This document shows positions 9,004 to 17,801 of a DNA stretch of 64,000 nt, in pieces (the first letter of the stretch is position 1; every line of letters starts with the position of its first letter). The stretch lies in NCBI RefSeq assembly GCF_003853415.1, contig NZ_QTPP01000011.1, forward strand, positions 62,001 to 126,000, given 5' to 3'. The notes beneath the pieces are model-generated. The model ran no database searches, had not been told where the DNA came from, and saw only the letters and a list, made by a program, of their open reading frames with translations. A program made the translations under genes and the position numbers. The stretch is from Burkholderia sp. Bp9142 (GTDB lineage Bacteria; Pseudomonadota; Gammaproteobacteria; Burkholderiales; Burkholderiaceae).

Positions 9004-9978
9004 TCAGCGGGACGACGAAGCGCTCAATCGCACGTACCAGGCGCGGTCTCGAATCTCCGCGACATCCTCTTTTGTCAATACAGCAACCGCTGCCGTATAA
9101 AACTCATCGGGCGCTCTTGCGCCCAAAAGCTGTAACACCTTCGGATGCAGGTCGAACTGCGGATGCCATGCTAACGCGTTCCCTATGAATGCAACGCAAT
9201 CGTCCCGGTCGAAAAGTCCATAGTGCTCCGCACGAGTGGCGGCAGCGTCTGCGGCCGCAACTTCGGATTGCTCAGGTTGACGATCGAGCGTCATTGCGTA
9301 CAGCGCAAGCGCTCTATTTACTAGTCCATGGCGGTGGATCCGCTGCCATTGCTCCTCCGTCAGCGAAAGATCAGCACGCGACCCAGCTGGTACGCTGTAC
9401 AGGCAAAATTTGGCGCATGCGTCGAGCGCATGCCACGCTTTTACCGGCCCCAGAAGCGCCTGCTGTTGCTCTTGGGAAAACATTGGCCAGATCAAACTGA
9501 GCGCTCGCGTATCGTAGAAACGTAGCGCACACGGCCGTCCTTCCTCGTTGTACTGCAGAACGTGACGGGACCAATGCTCGGCGACCTCCGTCAACGGCGC
9601 CTCGCTGGCGAGCCATCCACCGACCCGTTGCCCCAATCCTTCGGCCATCGAAATTGGTCGGCGATCCTCGAATGCGGCCCGCACACTCTCTACCAAAACC
9701 TCACTCCCCTCGGAAGTGGCAAGATCCAATTCGACGAGATAGGGCCTGTGACTGTCGGGAAACGCGTCGTGCTTGACCTCCACAATCGCACGCTTCAATT
9801 CCTGGAACCGCTCGGCTTCCTCGTGATCATTCGTGAAATCTCGCTGGCTCGGATCCACAACGAGATAGCAGCGCATCTCCGGCCGCTTGCTGAAATATGT
9901 GCGCAAGCTGCTGACAGCTGCGTCTATCACGGCAGCCTCCGGAGACTCGTCCATGCCGAGCGCGTCTGAGTTGTCCAT
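9004..9978 (-). CDS. DUF4123 T6SS effector adaptor/chaperone
   Basis: 324 residues of the DUF4123 (Tap-1/TEC/VasW) adaptor family, which loads a cargo effector on its cognate VgrG. Typical features are the N-terminal LV(V)D segment (CYLVVDPSQRDF), PYLVEL, a central RFYDTRALSLIWPMF segment, and a C-terminal helical region. The ATG at 9978 was preferred over the GTG at 9984: a GGAG lies 9 bases before the ATG but only 3 bases before the GTG. The gene follows vgrG with a 6-base gap and precedes the VasX-like effector, so it should bridge these two. Confidence 0.88.
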   Translation of the reverse strand: MDNSDALGMDESPEAAVIDAAVSSLRTYFSKRPEMRCYLVVDPSQRDFTNDHEEAERFQELKRAIVEVKHDAFPDSHRPYLVELDLATSEGSEVLVESVRAAFEDRRPISMAEGLGQRVGGWLASEAPLTEVAEHWSRHVLQYNEEGRPCALRFYDTRALSLIWPMFSQEQQQALLGPVKAWHALDACAKFCLYSVPAGSRADLSLTEEQWQRIHRHGLVNRALALYAMTLDRQPEQSEVAAADAAATRAEHYGLFDRDDCVAFIGNALAWHPQFDLHPKVLQLLGARAPDEFYTAAVAVLTKEDVAEIRDRAWYVRLSASSSR

Positions 9979-9984
9979 ATCCAC

Positions 9985-12516
9985 TTACTCCAGCACAACG
10001 CTCGAAGCGCTATCTGCAGACGCCGAAGCCGTCTTCCATGCACACCCCTTCGGCACACTCGCAATCTGCGAAGGCAGGCGCATCGACGACGCACCCGGCT
10101 TGTCCCAGCTCGCGCACTTTTCGAGAATTTGACCACTGGTCCCGTTCTCGATCAGATCGGGCGTGATTTTGATGTACGAACCGCCCGCACCGATCCAGAT
10201 CTCCTTCTCCGCCGAAATCACGACTTTCCCGTTCGAGCTGGTGATCGTTACGTCGTTGAGCGCTGAGAGCTTCATCTCGTCGCTCTGTGCCTGGATCTCG
10301 ACCTTGCCCTTCGACGCAAACAGCTTGATCCCTGCGTTCTGCGCGAACAGGCTTATCTTCTCCATCACACTCGCGATCAGCGATTTGCCGGCGGCCACGT
10401 GCACGCTCTTGCCACTGACGATATTGACCTGCTGGTTCGCCGTAATTTGCGCTGAATCCTGCGTCGACAAACCCACACCTGCGGGACTGGCCATCAGCAT
10501 GATCGGTGTCGAAAAGCCATTCGCATTGCCCGTGCCACCGCCGCCCGTCCGACCGCCGCTGCCCGCGCCGCCGCTCACGCTATAGTGCGTCGCATCAGTG
10601 AACTTCTTGAGCGCGTCCTGCCCCTCCTCCAGGCTCTCCGCCTGGTTCGCCGAACTCGCCTGTGACGTCAGATCAACAACGGTTTCCGCACTAGCTAACT
10701 GCTCGGATGCAGCCGTCACGTTCAACGGCTGGTTCGTTGCTGTCGGGTGTGTCGACACGAACAAGCCCTGTCCCGCCCGAATGGCACCGTAGGCATCCGA
10801 TTTGAGGTCGAAACCGCTGCCGAGGAACGCACCGCGCGTATTGTCGGTCTGCTGGATCAGGTACCCCAGGTGCAAGTGCGACTGATAGCTGCTCGAGTAA
10901 AGGTGAACCCGATTCTGCTGCGTCGAGTCGTCCATTACGAGTTGGTTGTAGCCGGTGCCGCCGTACTCACGCGATCGCTGACCGGACAGCAAGCCGTTCG
11001 TGTGCCACACCGGCTGCGTAGCGCCCCCGTACATTCTCGCAATGATGACGGGCCGGTCACAGTCACCTTCCATGAAGCCGACGACCACTTCGTCGCCCTT
11101 GCGCAGCGGCTGAATCCCGCCACGGGTCGATCCCGCATCAAGAAACGTTGGGCGCACCCAGCACGATGCGCGCTCGTCCTGACCGTTGCGGCGGTTCCAG
11201 TGAAACCACACCTTCACCCGGTTCAGCGAATCGGTATACACCTCCTCGCCGCTTGGTCCGGCAACGATCGCGTTCTGCAACTGCATCACCGGCTTCTTGT
11301 GTTCGAACGGGCTACGGAATGGGACGTTGCGTGGCTGCGCCTCGACTACCACCTGAAAGAATCCTTCGCTGCCGTCTGCATGGCGAACCGTCGTGCCAGC
11401 CTTTGCTTGAGCGACTTCCGCAGCCAGCCCGTCGGGGAATTGCTCTGCTTCGTCCAGGCCAGGCAAATTATTGCAAATCAGCCAGTCAACCCCGAGCAGA
11501 ACAAATTCGCGATCCGGTTGGCTGCCCGCATCATGCACCGGATGACCGCGAAGTTCGAAGCGCCGCCCCGGCATCGCGCAGCGCAAGCCACCGATGCCGT
11601 GAAAACGTTTCATCCGCGATTTGCGCTCTTCAAGCCGAATCTGGGCAAGACGCTCACCTTGCTCACGGTCCGACCACATGTACGCGCCAGGGTAGTCGTA
11701 GATCTCCCCATCGGTCGGCAACTGGCCGTCCACGTCGGTCACGCCCTGCACCTGCCGAGGGAGATCGGGGCGCTTATAGTCGAACGAGCGAGACGTCAGC
11801 TGCGCACTGTCAATCTGAAGCTGCTCCTTCCACTGCGCGAACCCGTCCAGTTCGCCGCTAATTTCCGTTGGGCCGAACTCGACAACCGGCTGCTTCAGCT
11901 CCGGGACAAAATAAACGTCGTCCGTCAGAACCATCGCGTGCGCCCGGCCGTTGTCTGCCTGCTCGAAGTATGGGAACACCCCCACTTCTTCGAGACTACG
12001 ATGAACAAAGTTCAGGTCGTATTCCCACTGCACACGGTTCGAATACGACGGAAGCGGTTTATGCAGATCGAAACGATACGCGCCGCGCGCTTGCGAGTGC
12101 TCATTGAAAACGTCAGTCAGAATCTGCTCGCCGTTCTGCTCCTGCCAGTCACGCATGTCGCGGCGCAGGCGCAAGAAATAGAGCCAGGACGAGAACGCCA
12201 GCTTGTAAAATGTCAACGGCCCATCCGCTCCCAGCCTGCTGAACCGGTGAACGTAGCCGTGGATCGGCATGTATGAGCCGTCCGTCTGGTGGATCCAGAG
12301 CGTGACCGGCTTGGCGAGTAGCGCACTCAGTTCAATCTGGTTACCGCGTGGTGAAACGGCATCAATCACGAATTCGTAATCGCGACCGAGTCGAGCCGTT
12401 CCTTTCACATAGAGCGGCAATAACCAGTCGACGCCAAGCGGCGTGTCGAGTTTGACAAGACGATTGTATTGCGCGTCACCCAGACGCAACGTCTTATAAA
12501 GCGCGGTGTGGCCCAT
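9985..12516 (-). CDS. vgrG: VgrG spike protein with DUF2345 domain
   Basis: 843 residues. The N-terminal gp27-like part (residues about 1-380) contains TPLGVDWLLPLYVKG and HGYVHRFSRLG; a gp5-like OB region includes VKVWFHWNRRNGQDERASCWVR and GDEVVVGFMEGDCDRPVI; a Gly-rich linker (GGGGTGNANGF) precedes a beta-helical DUF2345 domain at about 620-790. The spike punctures target cells and carries effectors. The start at MGHTALYK (12516) was chosen because AAGGGAA precedes it and homology begins here; the frame is open 69 codons further up but that part is unlike any VgrG. First gene of the module that runs through 4321. The last 50 residues after DUF2345 are Ser/Ala-rich and may contact the adaptor. 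Confidence 0.93.
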   Translation of the reverse strand: MGHTALYKTLRLGDAQYNRLVKLDTPLGVDWLLPLYVKGTARLGRDYEFVIDAVSPRGNQIELSALLAKPVTLWIHQTDGSYMPIHGYVHRFSRLGADGPLTFYKLAFSSWLYFLRLRRDMRDWQEQNGEQILTDVFNEHSQARGAYRFDLHKPLPSYSNRVQWEYDLNFVHRSLEEVGVFPYFEQADNGRAHAMVLTDDVYFVPELKQPVVEFGPTEISGELDGFAQWKEQLQIDSAQLTSRSFDYKRPDLPRQVQGVTDVDGQLPTDGEIYDYPGAYMWSDREQGERLAQIRLEERKSRMKRFHGIGGLRCAMPGRRFELRGHPVHDAGSQPDREFVLLGVDWLICNNLPGLDEAEQFPDGLAAEVAQAKAGTTVRHADGSEGFFQVVVEAQPRNVPFRSPFEHKKPVMQLQNAIVAGPSGEEVYTDSLNRVKVWFHWNRRNGQDERASCWVRPTFLDAGSTRGGIQPLRKGDEVVVGFMEGDCDRPVIIARMYGGATQPVWHTNGLLSGQRSREYGGTGYNQLVMDDSTQQNRVHLYSSSYQSHLHLGYLIQQTDNTRGAFLGSGFDLKSDAYGAIRAGQGLFVSTHPTATNQPLNVTAASEQLASAETVVDLTSQASSANQAESLEEGQDALKKFTDATHYSVSGGAGSGGRTGGGGTGNANGFSTPIMLMASPAGVGLSTQDSAQITANQQVNIVSGKSVHVAAGKSLIASVMEKISLFAQNAGIKLFASKGKVEIQAQSDEMKLSALNDVTITSSNGKVVISAEKEIWIGAGGSYIKITPDLIENGTSGQILEKCASWDKPGASSMRLPSQIASVPKGCAWKTASASADSASSVVLE

Positions 12517-12824
12517 GCAGCTTTCCCTTGGTTGGTATTCAGGTGGGGTTTCTGCCGAGGGCTGATTATAAATGCCTTTCGGAACAACACGATAGTGCGC
12601 CGCGCATGCCGACCTATCTCGAATAAATTGGTGGCCTGACGTTCGTGCGTGAAATTGCCGGAATTTCACAATCTTCCAGGAACAAATTTCCGATTGCTTC
12701 GTGAGCCAGATTTTTTGAATCACATATCACTTTCCTGAACACGGCCAGCTACGGTCGCTCCGCTGACGCAATCCACGCTCCGCTGACGCAATCCAATGTC
12801 GGCGCACTTTGCTCAGGAGTTTTC
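12517..12824. other. 308-bp divergent intergenic region
   Basis: Lies between vgrG (minus strand) and the zinc-ribbon gene (plus strand) and should carry both promoters. It is AT-richer than the flanking backbone. Apart from the 20-bp tandem repeat at 12756-12795 and the ribosome sites, no feature is recognised; the upstream extension of the vgrG frame looks like chance. Confidence 0.5.
12756..12795 (+). repeat. Two exact tandem copies of a 20-bp unit
   Basis: The unit CGCTCCGCTGACGCAATCCA occurs at 12756-12775 and again, without mismatch, at 12776-12795. It ends 29 bases before the GTG of the gene at 12825, in the likely promoter or leader. It could be a slippage product, a regulator-binding iteration, or a recombination scar. 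Confidence 0.85.
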
Positions 12825-13553
12825 GTGAATCCCACGCTCTACCTCACCATCCAAATCGGCGTCGGGCTCGCTCTCGTCACCATGTTCGGGTTCGGCTTCT
12901 ACTGGTTGACAACCAAGGATCGCCCTGGCGGTCCAGACTCGTCGACACCGCCTATGCCCCAAGCCACTATTCCGGTCGATGAATTCGACGAATGGGAGGC
13001 GTACGCGCCATATCCCGATCACGCCGTTCACGCCGCGCATGAAGCCAGTGCTGCGCTCGTTGACTATCCGCCGTTCAGTCAGCATGGAGATCCCGCCTAC
13101 GCGTCCCCTGCGACCGAAGCTCGCCACGATCTGCATGACGCAATTGAATCGTTGATGGGCGAGCCCGGCAAGCCCGTTACGGCACCGTCCAAGGCCGCCG
13201 CACCGTCATCGTCTGGCCCAGCAATCCGCTGTCCGCGTTGCCTGTCATCGCGAATCGACACGCGCAACCGCGGTCGCAAGGCCGGCAGCACCATCGGCAG
13301 CGTCGCCGGCGCGACAGGCGGCATGGCGGCCGCTATGGCGGGCGCTGAAACCGGTGCCCTCGTCGGCTCCGTCGCCAGACCAATCGGCACCATCTTCGGT
13401 GGGCTCGCCGGTGCGGTGATCGCCGGGCTCGTCGGCAGTGCCGCGGGCTGCGCGGCCGGGTCGGCCGTCGGCGCAGCGATCGATGACAACGTTCTCGACA
13501 ACCACGCCTGTCTCGCCTGCGGCCACGCATTTAGCGTCAAGCAAGCCACATGA
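12825..13553 (+). CDS. Membrane protein with zinc-ribbon and glycine-zipper segments
   Basis: 242 residues starting at a GTG with AGGAG seven bases upstream. An N-terminal membrane helix (residues about 5-28, LTIQIGVGLALVTMFGFGFYWL) is followed by a Pro/Asp-rich linker, then a CPRC pair (about residues 136-139), a long Gly/Ala zipper (about 155-222, repeats of GxxxG such as GSVAGATGG and GLAGAVIAGLVGSAAG), and a closing CLAC pair (about 230-233). The two Cys pairs probably form one zinc ribbon with the hydrophobic hairpin looped out between them. Glycine-zipper segments insert in membranes. No function is known to me. It is upstream of DUF932 on the same strand (110-base gap) and divergent from vgrG. 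Confidence 0.7.
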   Translation: MNPTLYLTIQIGVGLALVTMFGFGFYWLTTKDRPGGPDSSTPPMPQATIPVDEFDEWEAYAPYPDHAVHAAHEASAALVDYPPFSQHGDPAYASPATEARHDLHDAIESLMGEPGKPVTAPSKAAAPSSSGPAIRCPRCLSSRIDTRNRGRKAGSTIGSVAGATGGMAAAMAGAETGALVGSVARPIGTIFGGLAGAVIAGLVGSAAGCAAGSAVGAAIDDNVLDNHACLACGHAFSVKQAT

Positions 13554-13663
13554 TCCCCTCGTCGCCGGCAACTCGCGCGACATCGTCTCTTACCCTCCTC
13601 ATTCGAACCAGTCCGGCGATTGCCGGGCTATATGCACGTGTCTATTTCTACAAGGGGTTGTTT

Positions 13664-14632
13664 ATGCATCTCGTTCAAACCATGGCCTACGTCGGTGCCG
13701 AACCCTGGCACGGACTCGGCAACAAACTCTCGCCGAAACAACCGCTCGAAGTCTGGGCACAAGCCGCCGGGATGAACTGGCGGATCGAAGAAGCCGAAGT
13801 GCGGTTCGTCGCCGCAGGCAACCGCAGCCTCGGTTCGATCCACGCGTTTCCCGAACAGAAGGTGCTGTACCGCTCGGACACGAAGGCTCCGCTGAGTGTT
13901 GTGTCTTCTCGCTATCAGGTCGTGCAGCCCGAAGAAATTCTGGAGTTCTATCGCGACCTGACGGAGATCGGCGGCTTCCAGCTCGAGACGGCGGGTGTGC
14001 TACGCGAAGGGCGGAAACTCTGGGCGCTCGCGCGTACCGGCCAATCCGGTATGCTCAAGGGTAAAGACGAGATCAACGGCTATCTCCTCTTGGCGACCGC
14101 ATGCGACGGAACGTTGGCAACCACCGCCCAGTTCACGTCGGTACGTGTCGTGTGTAATAAGACGCTGCAAATCGCGCTGGATCACAACGTCGGTGCAATC
14201 AAGGTCTCGCACCGCTCGCAGTTCGATGCGGCGGTGGTCAAACGCCAGCTTGGCATCGCGGTCTCGACGTGGGATGCGTTCATGGCACGCACCAAGGCGC
14301 TGTCCGAACGCAAGGTGACGGACTCGGCAGCCGAAGCCTTCCTGCGCCGCGTGCTGACCTACTCGACTGCCAATCTCCCTGATCGCGAAACGGTTGCCGT
14401 CAACGAGCGCGCCATCAAGGCGGTTGGTCAGCTCTATGCTGGGCGTGGCAAGGGGGCAGACCTGGCGTCGGCATCGGGGACGGCATGGGGCTTGCTCAAC
14501 AGCGTGACGGAATACGTCGATCATCATCGCCGCGCACGTAGCGACGATCACCGCCTTGATGCCGCATGGTTCGGTGCAGGTGCGACGTTGAAGCAGCGAG
14601 CCTGGGACGAGGCAATGAAGCTTGTCGCATGA
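13664..14632 (+). CDS. DUF932 (phage/plasmid-like) protein
   Basis: 322 residues of the DUF932 family, found on phages, plasmids and genomic islands. Family features seen are AYVGAEPWHGLG near the start, VLYRSDTKAPLSVVSSRYQVVQPEEILEFY, LWALARTG, and a LLATACDGTLATTAQFTSVRVVCNKTL core. The ATG at 13664 has AAGGGG eight bases upstream; the frame is open further up but lacks family likeness. Biochemical function is unknown. Its presence supports an acquired origin for the segment ending at tRNA-Arg. Confidence 0.88.
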   Translation: MHLVQTMAYVGAEPWHGLGNKLSPKQPLEVWAQAAGMNWRIEEAEVRFVAAGNRSLGSIHAFPEQKVLYRSDTKAPLSVVSSRYQVVQPEEILEFYRDLTEIGGFQLETAGVLREGRKLWALARTGQSGMLKGKDEINGYLLLATACDGTLATTAQFTSVRVVCNKTLQIALDHNVGAIKVSHRSQFDAAVVKRQLGIAVSTWDAFMARTKALSERKVTDSAAEAFLRRVLTYSTANLPDRETVAVNERAIKAVGQLYAGRGKGADLASASGTAWGLLNSVTEYVDHHRRARSDDHRLDAAWFGAGATLKQRAWDEAMKLVA

Positions 14633-14820
14633 CCAAGCTCATCCTGCCTCTGGCCGTCGACATGCGCATTCAGATTCCGCGCAGCGCAGGGTTACGGTTC
14701 GGCGGGCGTCACGCCACGATCCTGCAAATCAAATCCCAAGGTACAACTGTCCACTTAGGAAACGGCAAACTCGCTGGTCATCGGATCTGTCAGGAACCAC
14801 ACACCGCTTCCGGTGATTAG
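14629..14820 (+). CDS. Small ORF coupled to DUF932
   Basis: 63 codons, starting MTKLILPLAVDMRIQIPR. The ATG overlaps the DUF932 stop in an ATGA (14629-14632), the classic arrangement for translational coupling, which is the main reason to list it. No family recognised; residues 41-50 (TTVHLGNGKL) look like a beta hairpin. It may be a real small partner of DUF932 or chance. Confidence 0.35.
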   Translation: MTKLILPLAVDMRIQIPRSAGLRFGGRHATILQIKSQGTTVHLGNGKLAGHRICQEPHTASGD

Positions 14821-14966
14821 GCAGACACCGCCCCCAATTTCACCGCTCCGGGCGACTTGATTTTATCGCGACATACATGAAGGTCTCCGACAGGCACTCG
14901 GCCCAGAACTTCGCGGAACTCATCCCGCGTCCGCGCCAACACTTGGACACGTAATTGATGCGGCAT
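14817..14966 (-). CDS. Possible 49-residue peptide
   Basis: An ATG-initiated frame (MPHQLRVQVLARTRDEFREV...) of 49 codons with a protein-like composition: an amphipathic helix followed by a V-P-V-G-D-L strand. It is convergent with and touches the 3' end of the small ORF at 14629. There is no clear ribosome site and no recognised family. It could be the tail of a gene truncated at the island edge. Confidence 0.22.
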   Translation of the reverse strand: MPHQLRVQVLARTRDEFREVLGRVPVGDLHVCRDKIKSPGAVKLGAVSA

Positions 14967-15187
14967 CAAAAACCACTAAGGCCACCCATCGGATTCGAGC
15001 GTCGGGGCCGCGTGCTTCGTTGCATGAACACTCGTCGCACCCGCCCAAGCCCAACTCGGGCCCGTCCGGCGAACAAAAGAGCATCGATGTGCATCCACGT
15101 TGACCCAATTGGGTTACGTAGCGGTTACATGAACATGCCGATTTGACAAGGATCGCCTGAAAATATCAGCTAACACACTGATTTCAT
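14967..15187. other. Intergenic stretch between island cargo and tRNA-Arg
   Basis: No coding signal, integrase remnant or copy of the tRNA 3' end is seen. It is the stretch immediately 3' of the tRNA gene, where an attachment-site junction would lie. Confidence 0.4.
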
Positions 15188-15264
15188 TGGCCCGCCCTAC
15201 ACGATTCGAACGTGTGACCTACGGCTTAGAAGGCCGTTGCTCTATCCAACTGAGCTAAGGGCGG
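15188..15264 (-). tRNA. tRNA-Arg (anticodon TCT)
   Basis: A complete 77-base tRNA on the minus strand including an encoded CCA end. The 7-bp acceptor stem pairs CCGCCCT with AGGGCGG; the D region is TTAGCTCAGTTGGATAGAGC; the anticodon stem ACGGC/GCCGT encloses the loop CTTCTAA, giving TCT (reads AGA); the T arm holds GTTCGAATC. Its 3' end faces the T6SS island on the lower-coordinate side, a common integration target geometry. Confidence 0.97.
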
Positions 15265-15357
15265 TCGAGGGAAAAAGACACGGCCGCACAACCCGGACCG
15301 CATTTGACGCGCGAGGCTTCGAGCACCACACCCACGAACTCAAAGCCCCGAAACGAA

Positions 15358-15384
15358 ACGGGCCCGGCATGAAGCCGAGCCCAA
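15358..15384 (-). terminator. Probable terminator of uppP
   Basis: On the minus strand GGGCTCGGC pairs with GCCGGGCCC (one G-T type mismatch) across a 5-base loop (15360-15382), followed by GTTTCGTTTC. It lies about 60 bases past the uppP stop and before tRNA-Arg. Confidence 0.5.
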
Positions 15385-15441
15385 AATTATACCCGATCAT
15401 CGCGTCATATCCCACGAGACGCGCGACCGGCGCCGCAGCCA

Positions 15442-16272
15442 TCAAACCGGCTGCGGATGCAGCATGAACCACCCGAGACAGAACACCCCGGCAATCACGC
15501 AATACACGCCGAACGAAGCCAACCGCCCGCGCCCTTCGAAATAGCGCATCAGGAACCGCACGCTCAGATAGGCCGCAATCGCCGTCAGCACACCACCGAG
15601 CAGCGCATCCGCGAGCTGGTCGCGCGCGTGGAACAGCTTCGGCAGCTCGAGCACGCCCGCAGCAAAAATGATCGGCGTGCCGAGCAGGAACGAAAACTCC
15701 GCCGCCTTCTCCGCGGTCAGCCCGGCCACATTGCCGGCGATCATCGTCAGCCCGCTGCGCGAGAAACCCGGAATCAGCGCGCCGATCTGCGCGAGGCCCA
15801 CGAAGAACGCCTGCTTGAACGTCATCTTCTCCGGCGGCTGGTGCGCACGGCTGCGCTGGATACGATCGCCGACCCACAGCAGCACGCCGTTGATGATCAG
15901 CGCGATCGCGACGATCCGGAGATCGTGGAACACGCGCTCGATGCGTTTCTCGAGCAGCAGGCCGACGATCCCCGTCGGGATCGTGCCGATGATCAGCGCC
16001 CACATCAGGTGCCCGTCGTCATTCTTGCGGCCGCCGAGCTGCGCGAAGAAACCGCCGATCAACGCAACCCAGCGCGCACGGAAATACCACAGTAGCGCGA
16101 GCGCGGTGCCGAGGTGAAGCGCGACGAGGAACGGCAGCAACTGCGGCGCATGCTTGTCGATGTGCATGCCGAACAGCGCGGGCACGAGCAGCGTGTGGCC
16201 GAGACTGCTGACGGGGAAGAGTTCGGTGACGCCCTGCAGGACGCTCAGGAATACCAGAAACCAGAGACTCAC
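15442..16272 (-). CDS. uppP: Undecaprenyl-diphosphatase UppP (BacA)
   Basis: 276 residues, the usual family length. This inner-membrane enzyme removes a phosphate from undecaprenyl pyrophosphate to recycle the lipid carrier for peptidoglycan and O-antigen synthesis, and confers bacitracin tolerance. The two catalytic signatures are visible: the N-terminal [15 protein letters not shown] (residues 12-26) and IPGFSRSG about residue 166. About eight hydrophobic helices follow the family pattern. Stand-alone gene between tRNA-Arg and a 28-residue membrane protein; a probable terminator follows it. Confidence 0.96.
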   Translation of the reverse strand: MSLWFLVFLSVLQGVTELFPVSSLGHTLLVPALFGMHIDKHAPQLLPFLVALHLGTALALLWYFRARWVALIGGFFAQLGGRKNDDGHLMWALIIGTIPTGIVGLLLEKRIERVFHDLRIVAIALIINGVLLWVGDRIQRSRAHQPPEKMTFKQAFFVGLAQIGALIPGFSRSGLTMIAGNVAGLTAEKAAEFSFLLGTPIIFAAGVLELPKLFHARDQLADALLGGVLTAIAAYLSVRFLMRYFEGRGRLASFGVYCVIAGVFCLGWFMLHPQPV

Positions 16273-16439
16273 GCGTCGGTCCTTTTAGTGGTGGTCAATC
16301 GGGTAGAGAAGCGGACGACGCATCGCGCGTCCGAAAAACGCGCCCCGATTATGCCGAGCCAGGATTACCGCGCCAAGGCATTTGGCAGGTTATTGCGGCA
16401 ATGCACACAAACGCTTGCAATTTGTAAGCATCTGGAAAG

Positions 16440-16468
16440 CAAAAAGCCCGCCATTTGCATGGCGGGCC
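16440..16468 (-). terminator. Intrinsic terminator after the 28-residue gene
   Basis: On the minus strand GCCCGCC (16467-16461) and GGCGGGC (16452-16446) pair, with further A-T closing pairs around the loop, followed by TTTTTGC. It lies 25 bases after the stop of the small membrane protein at 16493. Confidence 0.75.
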
Positions 16469-16492
16469 TTGCGATTCCGGCAGAAATTGCCG

Positions 16493-16579
16493 TCAGCGGC
16501 CGAGCTGGTAGAAAAACAGTACCGTGCTGCCGGTGAACATGCCGAACAGTGCGATTCCCATTGCCATTGCCAGATCCAT
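16493..16579 (-). CDS. 28-residue single-helix membrane protein
   Basis: MDLAMAMGIALFGMFTGSTV is followed by LFFYQLGR, one transmembrane helix covering nearly the whole protein. GGAGGGGG lies 3-10 bases before the ATG, a very strong ribosome site, and an intrinsic terminator follows 25 bases after the stop, so the unit looks like a complete small gene. No family recognised. The similarly placed 39-residue gene at 18576 also begins MDL and is a single helix, but the two are not obviously homologous. Confidence 0.6.
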   Translation of the reverse strand: MDLAMAMGIALFGMFTGSTVLFFYQLGR

Positions 16580-16756
16580 GGCCCCCTCCACGAAGTGTCA
16601 TGACCCGGCAACATCACCGGTTTAGAGGCATTATCCCGACAGCCGACACTCTGAAAAACTCGCGATTTCCCGAGAAGGGTTTTCCCCGACCGCCTCGCGG
16701 CCCGATAATGGAGCGCGCCATCGCGCACCCGCCCACCCTGTTCATACCGATTCGCC

Positions 16757-17668
16757 ATGCCGATCTTCCAGCAGCACGACATTCATGAACTCCACGCCGG
16801 CCCGTCGCTCGTTCGGGTCGCCCCGCAATTCGGCGGCCGCCTGCTGTCGTGGCACGTCGACGGCGAGCCGATCATCTTCTGGCCGGAAACGGCCGACTGG
16901 AGCAACCTCGCGCGCGTGCGCGGCGGCAATCCGCTGCTGTTCCCGTTCCTCGGCCGCCATCGCGTCGACGGCGAACTGGGTCGCTGGCGCGACGCCGCCG
17001 GCGTGGTCCGCGACTTGCCGATGCACGGTTTCGCGCGCGACCTGCCGTTCGCGGCACAACCGTCGGCCGACGGCGCCGCGCTGTCGATGACGCTCGATGC
17101 GGACGACGCGCTGCGCGACAGCTATCCATTCGATTTCCGGTTCGAGACGACCTACCGGCTTGCCGACACCCACACGCTCGACGTTGCACTCACCACGACC
17201 AACCGCGGCGACACGCCGCTGCCCTACTACGCGGGCCACCATTTCTACTTCGCGCTGCCGCACGGCGAACGCGCGCAAACCACGCTGGAACTGCCGCCGA
17301 CGCGCCGCTGCCTGCAGCGCGCCGACGGCTCGATCAGCCCGCTCGAGCCCGGCAAAGCGTCGTACAGCCTCGGCGACCCGGACATCCTCGACCGCTTCCA
17401 CTGCCTCGACGGCGCGCCGTCCACGCCGGTGCGCATCGTGATGCCGGGCCGCGGCCGCACGATTGAGATCGCACTCGACGTCCCGGGCTCGATCCCGTGG
17501 TACGCGGTGACGACCTGGACCGAAAAGCCGGAATCGGACTTCTACTGCGTCGAGCCATGGCTCGGCCTGCCGGACGCGATCCACAACGGTCTCGGGCTGC
17601 GCATGCTCGCCCCGGGCGCGACCGAAACGGCCACGCTGCGGATTCGCGCGCTGCCGCTCGCCGGCTGA
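16757..17668 (+). CDS. Aldose 1-epimerase family protein
   Basis: 303 residues of the galactose mutarotase-like superfamily, which interconverts alpha and beta anomers of hexoses or hexose 6-phosphates in the cytoplasm. Features: GGRLLSWHVDG near the start, GGNPLLFPFLGR, the MHGFARDLPF signature with the conserved His (about residue 90), GHHFYFALPHG with further His residues (about 160), and VEPWLGLPDAIHNG near the end with the likely catalytic Glu. Substrate not determinable. The gene is alone, ahead of the NlpD-like lipoprotein. Confidence 0.85.
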   Translation: MPIFQQHDIHELHAGPSLVRVAPQFGGRLLSWHVDGEPIIFWPETADWSNLARVRGGNPLLFPFLGRHRVDGELGRWRDAAGVVRDLPMHGFARDLPFAAQPSADGAALSMTLDADDALRDSYPFDFRFETTYRLADTHTLDVALTTTNRGDTPLPYYAGHHFYFALPHGERAQTTLELPPTRRCLQRADGSISPLEPGKASYSLGDPDILDRFHCLDGAPSTPVRIVMPGRGRTIEIALDVPGSIPWYAVTTWTEKPESDFYCVEPWLGLPDAIHNGLGLRMLAPGATETATLRIRALPLAG

Positions 17669-17801
17669 CATCGACCGCACCGAACCGGTGCGCGCCGGCC
17701 GCGCCCGCGGCCCGAAACTGCGGTGCGCGGGTCGAACCCGTTAAAATCTGACGTTTTGTATTGCCTGCCGCGTTACGCGCGGCAGGGTTTTGCGAGGTTC
17801 A

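Noticed and set aside
10747-12276. 509-codon plus-strand frame opposite vgrG
   Set aside because: Antisense of a certain vgrG; no family likeness.
14920-15108. 62-codon minus-strand frame next to tRNA-Arg
   Set aside because: Cys/Arg-rich, no ribosome site, overlaps the better 49-codon frame; no homology recognised.
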